Part shown: in pieces, positions 1 to 10,366 of the stretch
Layout of the letters: the number at the start of each line of letters is the position of its first letter
Numbering within the stretch: the first letter of the stretch is position 1
NCBI GenBank assembly: GCA_033220425.1
Contig: CM065653.1
Span: 4,278,001-4,342,000, forward strand
Length of the DNA: 64,000 bases
Reading direction: 5' to 3'
Source of the DNA: Lepraria neglecta
Lineage: Eukaryota; Ascomycota; Lecanoromycetes; Lecanorales; Stereocaulaceae
Translations under genes and position numbers: made by a program
The notes under the pieces: model-generated
Told to the model about the DNA's origin: nothing
Databases searched by the model: none
What the model saw: only the letters and a program-made list of their open reading frames with translations

Positions 1-1099
1 TTCAAAAGAAATTTGGCTCTACTTGGCTGCGAAACGAACCTCTTGCTTTCTCTCGAAGGATTGCGAGGACTTGCATGTTTCGGTGGGCCGACGCCATGCG
101 GCATGGGCTGAGAAATGTTGCTTCTCCTTCTGAAAGATCAAAGCCATATGAGCGTAAGAAAAAGAGTACTAACATACGACTGGCTCAGGACACAATCCTC
201 TGGAACGTCCTACCAGCTTTGAGAATGTGGCTCGTGGCACAGCTTTCAGCTTTGGTGCAGAGACTTGTTTTGTCAATGGATCAATGTATGCGTCGGCGCC
301 TACAGGCGCTACGCAATTGGCTATTTCCAAACCTTCGCCGACCCGCGTTGCGTTTGAGAACATGTCGACAATCCTACAGGATTGATGAGATGGTGTTAGA
401 ATGATCCAGCACCTGAGTTAAGCGAACGAATACACGGAAGATTTACGGAATCATGCACTTACAAGTAGAGTTCTCGTGTTGCACGCAGCGATGAGCGCTA
501 ATGCCTGCCCCAATTGTTACCGTGCCTCAGTCCTCTACGCCGTAGGAATGCACAATGTATTCTAGCTTGTCTTGGCGTTTCATGCTCTCTCTCAATGTGG
601 AATACTGGCACCCCAAAGCTAGTCCTAACGTGTTCCTATATGCCTCAAAAGGTCTGTGCGGGCTTGTTAGTGCAGCTCGGAGTACCATCGTTCTCTGCGA
701 TGAGATAGCTGATACGGAATTATGTTCTGAAATTACACGTGACGAAGGATTGTAACATACGACACAGCTTTTGGCGCCGCGCAATAGGCGGACCACGTTC
801 CCACCTTTGTTTGCTCTCACTCTATCACGCACCCACCTGCGAATCTTCTCGTGCTTCTTTCCGCCTATTCTGCATATCTAAGCTGCTGATCAATTTAGAG
901 AATAATGATTCTGCAACTTTTAATGAGTCTAGGCATAGCCTAGGTAGCGTATAGCGCCCTCACCCTAGCCCTCAATGTCCAACGTGCCCGCGCCATGGAC
1001 GTGCCCTTGGTTGTGATACATGTCAGTCCGATGAACCTGTTCTGGATCGTGTTTGAGCCTCTCGTATTCCGCATCATGGATGGTCTGCCAATTCGTTTG
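1..1099. other. No recognisable gene
   Basis: Short open stretches exist on both strands, but none has a family motif, a plausible start context or joinable exons. The right end may hold the lost amino-terminal exon of the P450 relic that follows; I could not identify it. Confidence 0.5.
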
Positions 1100-2714
1100 G
1101 GTAGCTTCAGTCGCTATGGCCGCATTTCCACGACAAAACGGCCTCGCACGTAGAACTCGGTGATGTTTTTGCCCTGGTGACCCCACGCGAGACGATGAAG
1201 TTTTCGCAAGGAGGCAGGATTCCGTTCGACCAGTCCAGCTGTACAGTGAGTGAAATGTGTATCTAAGGCTCCGGTCTATGCTGAAAAGAGATCACAGAAA
1301 TGCTAGATTTCCTCGGGTCGAATATTTCTACAGTACGCATCTTACTAGAAAGGCGATCGTAGCTCATAAGACTTCTAGGTCGGTATATCAGAATGGCAAT
1401 ACCATAGGAAGACTGTTGTTACTCCCTTCAACGAGAATATGAATAAGTTCGTGTGGTCAGAGTCCTTGAGTCAGGCCCGAGACATGGTTCAGGCATGGGC
1501 TCAGCATAGCGCCTCGGGCACCGTTGGACTTGCGAAGGATACTCGAACGCTTTCCCTGGATGTATTGGCCGCCACTGGCTTCCACAGACCACATAAGTTC
1601 CACGCTTCCACTGAGCCCGGCCCAGATGAAGCCCGTAATTATCGACGATCTCTGGCGATCACGTTCGACAATACAATTTTTATGATGCTGGTACCCCCAA
1701 AGCTCCTATCGATGCCCTTCGTTCCTAAGTCGTGGGCCCGTATCGGATAAGTAATAAGAGACTTCAAACAGTACATGATGGACATGTTTGACGAAGAGCG
1801 AAAACTGCTTGATGCAGGGAAATCGGGTACAGGAAACCTTATGTCATCGCTTGTGAGGGCATCTGAGAACGAGCAGGCAAATGACACGAAGGGCAGCACA
1901 CATCCATATAAAGGCCTTACTTGGATGAGATTTTCGGCAACATTTGTTCTCAATTTCGCAGGGCGTGATACGACCGCAAATACGCTTGCTTACAGCATAC
2001 TTCTGATTGCAGCCAACCCCGAAGTCCAAAACTGGGTCGGCGAAGAGCTTCAAGAGGGATTGCAAGGATCAAGTAGCGAGACATGGGACTATTTGGAGCT
2101 ATATCCACGCCTCAAGCGATGCCAAGCAGTCCTGGTAAGTGCACCATGTTTTACTAAACCTCCATGGGCATTGAGCAGACGCAACTCTGTTAGCTTGAAA
2201 CCGCCCGCTTATATCCACCCATCATAGCCCTTCCTAAATACACCAATCAGCGCTCGCAGACGCTTAAATTAGGTAACAAAACCATTCCCATTAATCCAGA
2301 CACAATAGTGGTACCCAGCCTTCTCGCGATGCACACCCATCCAGATTACTGGAAGCCAGATACTCTGGTCTGGCCTCCATCACGGTGGATAATTTCTAAA
2401 CAACAGGAGAGCGCTGGCCTGTCACTTGTACAGCAGCTCGATTCCGAAGAAATCTTCGTGCCTACCAAAGGCTCGTATTTCTCCTGGTCAGATTGTCCAC
2501 AGAATTGTCTGGGGAAGAAATTTGCCCAGGCGGAGTTCGTTGCAGTGATTGCCTGTCTACTCCAAGCTCACAAGGTCCAAGTTGTTCCCGCGGAAGGCGA
2601 GAGTCTAGCGGATAGCCGGAAAAGGGCCTTGGCTGTTTGCGAGGACAGTGGACTCTTACTACTGCTTCGTATGGGAGATGGAGACAGGATAAGGCTGTTG
2701 TGGAGACCTAAATG
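1100..2714 (+). pseudogene. Cytochrome P450 pseudogene
   Basis: This is a decayed cytochrome P450 monooxygenase of a fungal microsomal type. Visible landmarks are GDVFALVTP near 1160, FARRQDSVRPVQLY near 1204-1244, SEWQYHRK near 1388, the I-helix FAGRDTTA near 1960, the K-helix ETARLYPP near 2200, and a haem loop SDCPQNCLG near 2490 that keeps the cysteine ligand but has Cys where the family has Gly. Three GT-AG introns can be placed at 1246-1297, 1333-1378 and 2135-2193, so splice sites have survived. Damage includes a TAA at 1748-1750 in otherwise continuous frame, and a frame change with lost residues between VTPRET and the FARRQ block. The membrane-anchor exon is not visible. The P450 assignment is secure; the subfamily is not. 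Confidence 0.85.
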
Positions 2715-3117
2715 ATTTAATGAGTAGCTATACAACAATAGATTAGTATGAACCACTCACAATCAAAGTTTCACGTCGTCTTCATGTCGTACAGTGTTCT
2801 GTTTGGTCATGGAGTGCGGGGAACAGCTTGTAAATTAGCAAGGCATTCACTTACCGGAGACCTTACTCTATCGTGCCGACCGCATGGCCACGGCTCTCCA
2901 TTATCTCCAAAATTCATGGTCTTGTACCTCAGCATCCGTGAAGACTTGGCTATTGCCTAGCTTCAAATTGAACGCTGCACCCGCTTTCAAGACCACACAC
3001 TTGCCATCTCACGCACTGATCTTCCCTTGAACTAGCTTATGATTGTGTTTCCGAGCTCTAATCGACCTCAAAAGTGAGGCTATCAGCCTCTCAAACGTCT
3101 GTAATCTCACTCCAAGC
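2715..3117. other. Intergenic, nothing seen
   Basis: Contains only short open frames without motifs. It separates the P450 relic from the small relic downstream. Confidence 0.5.
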
Positions 3118-3120
3118 AAC

Positions 3121-3573
3121 ATGAAGCGATATTTCGATACCACTTCAGTCCGCGAAGCAGCAGAGAAAATATCACGCAAATACAATGATTTTCTAATCAG
3201 TTAGCACGACAAAAAGTATCAGTGCGTAGATGGCGACAAGCTAATGGAAAAATTGTGGACAAGGAAAAGTCAGAGCTGGTTCAGAAAGAGATTATTGAAA
3301 TCCTCGCTAGGTAAGCATTTTTTGGCTGCATGTTTAATTTCTTTGTCTGATCGGTTTATGTCACAGAGGTTCTCCCCACCCACCACGCCCAGACCAACCG
3401 GTGGGCACTAAAGACCACCTTACTGGTTATGCTACCGACAGGGCGGGCAAGAAGACGGAAGCGCTCCACCTCAATACTGATGGCACGTTGGAGGACTACT
3501 CTGTGCCAAAACACAAGCAATATTTACGGGTGCTCGACCAGTCATTAGGGGAGAAAGGCATACTCTTGCGATA
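3121..3573 (+). pseudogene. Small helix-rich protein relic
   Basis: Not recognised. From the ATG at 3121 a frame reads KRYFDTTSVREAAEKISRKY, then a different frame continues from about 3199 as LARQKVSVRRWRQANGKIVD through a clean GT-AG intron (about 3311-3366) into GSPHPPRPDQPVGTK and on to LDQSLGEKGILLR and a TAA at 3571. The first half is basic and helical, reminiscent of a helix-turn-helix segment. The break between the two halves can be read either as a frameshift or as a short intron with a weak donor, so the gene may be damaged or just misread. Intron quality and codon use after 3200 argue that this was a real gene. Its function is unknown. Confidence 0.4.
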
Positions 3574-3674
3574 ATGATGGGGCACTGGGACTTGATCATC
3601 ATACACTCTTCCCCGGGTGGGCGTGCTATTTGGAGATTGATCGCTGGCCCACTACGTCAGGAATCTACAAGCTC

Positions 3675-5068
3675 TTAATCCTTGAGCCACCTGTGCTCAA
3701 GAGCTTCCTTGGCCGAGGGTCGGCCCTCCGGACGCCACTGTAACATAGACTGAATGAGATCGGAGAAGATAATCTGTTCATCTCCATTCAAATTCTCCTC
3801 GAAATCTTGCCAGTTCTGACCAGTTAAGGAGGGAACCCCCATGACAGTGCCTGATTTTAGATTAACCTTCGTGTCTGACTAGTGAGCGGTGGGTGCCTAC
3901 CATCGGAGTCCAGATACTTCGTGATCTGTCGTGCAACAAGTTCTTTTGGTGCTGGTCCAAAATCATGTACGATTTACCCGAGATGCCCTTGCACCGAGTA
4001 TTTGTCTCCAGGTTGCACCCGTCCGTCGAAGAAAGACTTAAGCTCGAAACACTCCCAAATCTTCCATGCCACTTAGTAAATGTGCATTGTCACATTAAAC
4101 GGCGGTGCAGGTCCACTCACAAAACAGGCTGCGTTCCAGATGTCGACCTTCGAATCCCACGGCAGCCCCATGATTATCTCGGGAGCCCGTATGGTCTGGA
4201 GCTGAGCTTCATGACCTTTGTCAGACTCCGAAGAAAATACGGCTTGGCCAAAGTCAGCGAGTCTCATGTGGAAATTTTTTATGTCTGCAGGCGCTCTCAT
4301 TCCTGTTGGTATGGGCCTGTCGGGCTGGGTTTGAGCTAGATCCTGTGGCTTTGGAACACTTTTGGGATAAGGTGCTACCACGAAATCATTTAAGTCGCAG
4401 AATATATCCTTGTGGTAGATGTCTACCAACAAGATCAGCAGAAACTAAGAGTCGCTGGCGGAGCTAGTACCTGTGTGGATGAGGCCATATTCATGAGTGT
4501 AGTCCAGAGCTTGTAGCAATTGCCGTGTGACTCTTTTCATTAGATTTGGGGGAAGTCTGTCACCTGGCATTCTTGCTTGGAGATGAGCGAGAGATTCGCC
4601 TATGGCTGGGTAGACGATACAAACATGATGGGTATTTGCTCCTTCGTGGACGAAGGAGCCGATACCATGAACGACGTGATTGAATCCCCGATGGCTCTGA
4701 TTTCCTTTATTCAGGACCCTCATGACATCTCGCTCATGCTAGGGTTCCTTCAGCACCTAGCTGGTGCCTACTTTGATAGAAACCCATTTCTGGTTTCTGG
4801 TAGGGTCATCAGTAACGCTAACGGTGTTGTAGAGCAAACCCTACTCAGTGTCCTTTGCGAACGAGGCTGTCGAGAATTGGCCCCAGCCGAGCTTGCCCAA
4901 AATTTGAAATCGTCCATTTCCTAGGGTATCACCAATGCGCACGCAGTAGTATCTTGTTGGGTTATAACAGTAGCTTAGCTCCTCCTCGATTTTCGGAATC
5001 TCCTTCGGGACTTTGGTACGACGGAGGAACCGCCACCACTGCGGTGGACACTGCAGTGGAGACAACAT
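3675..5068 (-). pseudogene. SRPK-like protein kinase pseudogene
   Basis: Reads on the minus strand as a CMGC-group SR-protein-kinase-like enzyme. The RIGDTLGNGRFQILGKLGWG glycine loop lies near 4890-4945, the ATP lysine region WVSIKVG near 4750, the catalytic loop HTDIYHKDIF spans the intron at 4423-4470, LADFGQA holds the DFG motif near 4250, and RAPEIIMGLPWD with VDIWNAACF lies near 4130-4190. Further introns at 4061-4120 and 3851-3900 lead to the last exon, ending WRPEGRPSAKEALEHRW. The frame carries three TAG stops between 4740 and 4850 and a TAA near 3978, each where Gln fits the family. The catalytic loop is also degenerate: the Lys of HxDxK is Tyr and the Asn position is Asp. Family call is strong; it cannot make a normal kinase as read. 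Confidence 0.85.
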
Positions 5069-5547
5069 CGCGCTGGATGCTTGTGGATGCAGATGAATTC
5101 ATCGTTGGATTGCAATGAGAAGATAGAGGATATTGCAGGGAATTCATGATATTAAGCATTGCGCTAGTGCTAGTCCCCGGTATCGAAACGTGTAAGGAAA
5201 CGAACATCTTCGCATTTGCCGTCAACAGAGATTCTTCATGATATCCTCATTGGACATTGAGCGTGCTTCTTCGCTTCCAGTATACTGACTGGCCCAGTGC
5301 CACACAATTGGAGCACTTGAAGGATCTGCAGGCGGACCTCCGCCTCAAGATCGACAGTCAGAGCCCCGCTTACTACATCGCACTACCAAGAACCGACCTG
5401 ACCATTCACACCCTGGAAAACTCTGCGAGCTTATTAAGCTTACTCGGCTTTGGCTATAATAAACTCGTATCGTTGACCGATACATATAAACCCTTCGAGC
5501 CTCCCCGCACTTCAATCGACTCACCCTTCAAAGTCTCCTGAATCAAT
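5069..5547. other. Intergenic between kinase and tubby-like relics
   Basis: A 94-codon open stretch at 5257-5541 has no ATG start and no recognisable motif. I read it as the 5' flank of the downstream tubby-like relic and not as a gene. Confidence 0.4.
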
Positions 5548-6166
5548 ATGGCATACAATCAGCCCCAAAGTCAACCAATGGGTTACACAATTTCCCCCAA
5601 TCTAGCCCTTAACAATGCAGCGCCTACTCCTCGCTTGCTACACATCTACCATGAAGGCATGACTCACCGCCATGCCGAAATCCTTGACTCGGACAAACAG
5701 ACGCCCCTCTACAGGATCCAAGTCAACAGTAGCGGGCTCTTCGGCTCAAAGCCTCACGTAACTATAATCAACGCGGCCTCGAACGCCCTCGTAGGGACAG
5801 TCACATTCCATTCCATGTCTAGCAAAATCGACCTCACAATCAACAAGAAACCTACAACGCTCTCCAAGTTGGGAATCTTTACTTCTGCGCATGAGTTCCG
5901 GAGTTCAGCCCTCGCAGGTTCCTCAAATGGAAGAGGGATGGCCTGTTTAGCGGTGGAGATATGCTTTGAATCGATGAAAAGGAGCAGCTGTTCGCCAGGC
6001 TCCAGGCTAGCGGGTGGGCAATGAAGAAGGAGGGGAAATTCGAACTTTCACCAGGGGTGGGAGGCGTACTAATGGACGAGATTGTAGTGAGCGGGATTGC
6101 GATGGTTGAGTTGAGGAGAAGGCAAAAGAGTAGCGCGGCAGCTGGGGCAGCTGCAGGTGCAGGTTG
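5548..6166 (+). pseudogene. Tubby/LURP-one-like (LOR fold) protein pseudogene
   Basis: Starts at an ATG with a Gln/Pro-rich leader and reads HIYHEGMTHRHAEILD, then YRIQVNSSGLFGSKPHVTI, a pattern I associate with fungal members of the LURP-one/tubby carboxy-terminal-like superfamily (related to scramblases; membrane-associated, function mostly unknown). The first frame loses the family pattern after EFRSSALAG at about 5920. A second frame takes it up as KWKRDGLFSGGDM, then crosses a TGA near 5965, and ends with KKEGKFELSPGVGGVLMDEI and an Ala-rich tail at the TGA 6164-6166. One frame change and one stop are therefore visible in an otherwise full-length gene of about 205 codons. Confidence 0.7.
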
Positions 6167-6301
6167 ATCTGACAAGGTTGGGCGAGACACTCGTTCTTCA
6201 TCTTGAGCTCTACTGCTATCCTTGTTCGACAGTAAACATTCCGGTATTGTATTGTTGAAGTCACATGCAATCTCGGAATAATGCAGGCATTTTCTAACCC
6301 T

Positions 6302-7109
6302 TTTCACATGACTTAGTTGAACCGCTAGTGAGTATCGGTATATACTACGACGAATATGAGATCGACTACCATGGTTATCATCGATTTGGCGAGGAATACG
6401 GGCTGTCTTGTTTCCGGGACCAGGATAATATTGATGACAACGGCTCCACCAGGGCCCTGGGAGAGATGCTGCAGTTAGCGTATCATCTTGACGAACTGAC
6501 ACTTATGTTCATCGATAATTACCGAGAGCATCGCGATCGTCTGCTCACACCATTGATACCGCTGAACACCCTCAGAGGTCTCAATCGTCTTCCTAGTCTG
6601 CGGCGGCTGAGCTTAGCTAACTTTAGAATTGGAGAAGATCAGCTAGTTCAGTTTCGTCTCGCGATTGCTAAGACTCTGCAGTATATCAAGGTTGGTGCTC
6701 TTGTCATCGGCTATGGGACCTGGGTATCTATATTCAAGAAATTGAGAGGACAGTTGCCAAGACTTGAAACCTTTCGGGTCAAGTACCGTGGCCTGTTTGA
6801 TGCTGGGCTCAATGGGGACAAGCCTTATGATGTCGACACTTTTGACGAAGTTACAAGATCGACAGTTATCACGTTAAAAACGCTTTGGCATGGTTTAGAG
6901 ATGGGACAGGCTCACATCCGATGCAAGCATTGATCAATAAGCAGCAATCTTCAGAGGATACCGATAACGATAACGACGACGATGAGAGTACAGAAGACGA
7001 TGACAGTGCAAAGGAGGAGGATGAGGGTATAGAAGAGGGGGATGAAAGCACAGAAGCGGGTGGTGGAAAATCAAAAGAGATCTATGACGGTACAAAAGAG
7101 AATGAGTGA
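6302..7109 (+). pseudogene. F-box/LRR-like protein fragment with acidic tail
   Basis: An open frame with no good ATG (open from about 6302) encodes leucine-rich segments such as LGEMLQLAYHLDELTLMF and LNRLPSLRRLSLANFRIG, the style of fungal F-box proteins with irregular LRRs. The F-box itself is missing, so the amino end is lost or lies in an unseen exon. The frame ends at 6933, while a second frame overlapping from 6885 continues with a strongly acidic tail (DNDNDDDESTEDDD, then EEDEGIEEGDESTE) to a TGA at 7109. The acidic tail looks like real coding sequence, which suggests a frame change near 6890-6930. The F-box/LRR label is an inference from leucine spacing. Confidence 0.4.
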
Positions 7110-7490
7110 TATTTTCGACTCACGTTGAATTGTGCCACTTTGAAACCTGCTCGTCAAGTCCGCAATGCCGCTTACCCACTATTGAATGTTAACGCGCCAG
7201 TGATAGAGCGATGGATGCGGCAAAAGTGCTTCATGTTCGAAGAATTGCACTAATTGCCATATAGTCGCGATTTATTTTCCGATAACCGCTTAGGCCGATT
7301 GAAAAACACAGCAGCAATGTAGGCGACTTCTACTCGAAGTTGCTAACATATCACAATAAACCCCACGATGAATCTTGCTCTAATCGATCAAGTGAACCTA
7401 GAATCAATCATCTCGGACATACCTCTCGTCTAGTCATTTCACGGTCAGCCGCGCTTCTTTCCATCCATTTAGACAACTGGGGATCCAACC
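7110..7490. other. Intergenic, promoter side of secreted protein
   Basis: No motif-bearing frame. It includes the upstream region of the secreted-protein gene that starts at 7491. Confidence 0.4.
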
Positions 7491-8078
7491 ATGCAGTGTT
7501 ACCTCTCCCTACATCTTTATCATGCGCTATTTATATTACTTCAAGTCCTCATTACACGTGCGTCTCCAGCCGTCATTGAAGCCCAGCCTTCACTCCCAGC
7601 CCTCAATGCAAGTACCAACGATATGCACCTGCACTGCTTCACGCCCGCAGTATACCCCGAGAGACACCCCACCAACGTCAATGACTGCAAGAACGCTCTA
7701 GCATTAATGGTCCTCGAACCCAACTTCATTACGCCTTACCGCTTCAGCAAAAATAAAAGACGGTTTGACGTCGTTCCGGTGCCTAAGGGGTGGGGATTGA
7801 GAGACTGCGTCATCTTCGTCAGTTGCGAGAATGACCGCGATACGGATGTTTTTAGATTAGCCGATGTTGCGCAACAGGGTAGGAAAATCATCGAGGCTTG
7901 TGTTGAGGGACGGGCGACGCCTTATGGTGGTGTTGACGGTATTGGGACGGTGGGAACGTTTTATGTGAGCGTTGGGAAACCTCTTGATCCGATAGGGTCT
8001 TCGACTTCGCGACGTGTTGCTGGGCCTACGGCTATGGGGAATGCTACGTTGCTGGGTCCGGGTTTGTCGACTGAATGA
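7491..8078 (+). CDS. Small secreted cysteine-containing protein
   Basis: An intact single-exon frame of 195 residues. It opens with a hydrophobic signal peptide (MQCYLSLHLYHALFILLQVL, cleavage probably after about residue 25), then a mature part with cysteines in HCF, NDCKNAL, RDCVIF, VSCEND and EACVEG contexts, and a PVPKGWGL turn. The pattern DC..A, P.GW...C.I.V, DV...GR.I...C is one I recall from a widespread family of uncharacterised fungal secreted proteins. It probably acts outside the cell; no catalytic motif is visible. It is the only undamaged gene in the first 10 kb. The start is the first ATG and gives the signal peptide directly. Confidence 0.7.
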   Translation: MQCYLSLHLYHALFILLQVLITRASPAVIEAQPSLPALNASTNDMHLHCFTPAVYPERHPTNVNDCKNALALMVLEPNFITPYRFSKNKRRFDVVPVPKGWGLRDCVIFVSCENDRDTDVFRLADVAQQGRKIIEACVEGRATPYGGVDGIGTVGTFYVSVGKPLDPIGSSTSRRVAGPTAMGNATLLGPGLSTE

Positions 8079-8350
8079 TGTTGATATCATCCAAAAGCAG
8101 GGGATACCGAATGTACGAATATTGACCTATATTGGGTATCCTTAGCAAAAGAAAGACTTGCCAAAAGGTATATTCTAACAATATTTTGCACGATTTATAG
8201 TACCTACCATCATTGCGAAGAGCGTTTGGGATCCGCCTCGTCCAGAGCGATTTGAGTGGATGAAAAGCACATTATAGCCAAGTGCAATCGTTGAATTTGA
8301 TTGATCATTCGCAAGCGACATGAGTCCATGTCCGCGTTTGAAACAAATCG
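8079..8350. other. Intergenic, 3' flank of secreted-protein gene
   Basis: No coding evidence; AT-rich sequence leading into the inverted-repeat element. Confidence 0.4.
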
Positions 8351-9221
8351 CCTGGGCGACTACCCGCCCACGTCATCGCCAAAATAAAAGTCAATGAGGG
8401 GCTCCCCTAAGCGAGCCCCTAAGGTGTTCTTAAGTTGCTCCCCCCGGGGGACCTCCAGGCGGCTGCTGGAGCGACTCCCGCGGCGCCTCCAGAGCGCACA
8501 TTGAATTAGGGGGCGGATACGCATAGAACCCCCCCAGGACATAGACCCCCCTAGATCTCAACGAATAAGACCTCGCTGTCGTCCATACTACATAGCGACA
8601 TCAACCTCACTGTCACTATCATATTTGTCGTACTGGGTAGCCCCGCCGGCGTGGTGTTGCTGCCGTAGACTAACCAGCATGCGCATGCTTCTCCGCATCT
8701 TATTAGCGACAGCAGCACTATACAGAGACAATAAAGGGCCAAGAAGGAGGGCTTATAGAGGGAAGATATAGTATGCTACGTCACCATAGCTGCAGACGTG
8801 TTAAATAGACGTTTTATTGCGATTCTATGAAAAATGGGATCGCACGAAACACAACGACCTTGTAAACACCAGATGCGCTCCAATTTTAGCTGTAAATACA
8901 CCAAAGATCTGAGCGAGCTAGGTGCTATTCAGGTCCTCCGCTTTCGCCGTATTATATTTCCGCCAAAAAGTCGGTGGAGTGGGTAGAGAGGAAAGCTCGG
9001 GCGACGGCGAGGTCTCACGCCATCACCACCAAGCGCTACGATTCCAGAACTCACAGGCTCTCCAAACACCATTAGAACCCGCAGAGAAATGAGTTTGAAG
9101 CCTATTGACCAAGGCGTTGTAGAATGGTAACCGTATTAGGGGGGGTCTATGTCCTGGGGGGGGTCTATGCCCCCTTGAATTATATCTTGGCGATGACGCG
9201 CCGCCTAGAGCCACGCCCGGG
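8351..9221. mobile_element. Non-coding inverted-repeat element (probable non-autonomous DNA transposon)
   Basis: The two ends are imperfect inverted copies of each other. Left 8351-8402 and the reverse complement of 9169-9221 share an exact CGTCATCGCCAA core followed by an AT-rich spacer and a GGGGC block. Inside lies a second, nearly perfect inverted pair: 8521-8552 (GCATAGAACCCCCCCAGG and following CATAGACCCCCC) against 9138-9170. On the right the inner and outer arms are adjacent; on the left about 120 GC-rich bases separate them. No transposase or other coding frame is present. The whole can fold into a long hairpin, as expected for a MITE-like or foldback element. I could not see a clear target-site duplication, so the exact borders and family are open. 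Confidence 0.55.
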
Positions 9222-10366
9222 AGTGGCCATCTAGGCCATAAGCTCTGCCCGCAGAGCATCTTGGCTCAGCAACTTCAAGAGTCCTCCAGTGGCCCAAATT
9301 TGGGCATGCTCTAGGCGGGTGGTCACCGCACAAGATCTGCATAAGATTTGCACAAGGGCAGATGTCAATCAGTTCTTACTCAGCCCTAGTTGTGATCAAC
9401 GTGCTGACTGTTGGCTAGGCTTGTTTTTAGTGAGGCTTTATGATCCTCCGCCATGCCCCAATCCACTTTAGATTGTGTCCATTAGGCGCCCAGCCAAGAC
9501 CCTTGATGCCACTTGATTGTTCCTAGCTCCAAACCCTGGACAACGGTCTTTTGGACCCTTCACAATCACACATTTCTGTCCTTAACGGCTGGTCACGGCG
9601 CAGCAGGCTTACAAATCATTATCACGCTCTCAAGGTGGTACTCTCGAGTCTCGCCATGCATGGCACAGACTTGTGATCTGCCGCGGGCAATGTCTCTGAT
9701 TGGAGGCCCAGTTGTCATACGGACCGAGGCGGAGAATCGTTTCCATTAGTAGCAGACGCTACTCAAGAAGTTGCATGAAACTGCAAGCCAGCAACACCCC
9801 GGACTGAAAGACCGCCGATCTCAGGACTATCCCCGGTATGATAGGTTCAATTTAACGAGAAGGAGACCAGACGTTTGTCTTCCACTAATCTAGAGACTGA
9901 ATGCGGTTTTGCGATCCCAGAGGTCTCCCAGAGGATCTGGGTCTTTCCTCAACAGCATGTACACCTCATTTCAGATGAACTGGACGCCATCTCAACATAT
10001 CCTATCTGGCTCTGGTTAATGTGCTGCTGAATCCTCATATCATTTGGTGTGATTGGAGAGCCACATGTTGTTCAGACCATTGGTCTACGCCGCAGTTGCG
10101 CCGCAGGTGTGGAGGAGGGGTGCGCAGTGGATGAAAGTGTAGGCGGAGTGCCTTAACTTTGATTGCGAGGAATCCTACGAAAAGGTCTATCCAATTATCT
10201 GTGACCCGAAATGCGGGTCGAACGAATAGTAGCAAGCCAACACTGGGGGCGGGGTTGGTGAGGCTGAGGCCTGCGGGAAGAAACGATATGCCACCCTTCC
10301 TTCAGCTCTCATAATCACTCGGTCAAACTACAACCTATCGGTCTTTGCATCGAAGTCATCATCAAA
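9222..10366. other. Intergenic upstream of the sugar transporter
   Basis: About 1.1 kb with only short motif-free frames on both strands. The last 100 bases are presumably the transporter promoter and leader; the context before the ATG (atcaaaATGG) is good for initiation. Confidence 0.45.

Noticed and set aside
4577-5118. Plus-strand open frames inside the kinase relic
   Set aside because: They are antisense to clear kinase motifs and have no motif of their own.
5257-5541. 94-codon frame upstream of the tubby-like relic
   Set aside because: No ATG start, no motif; probably the flank of the downstream gene.
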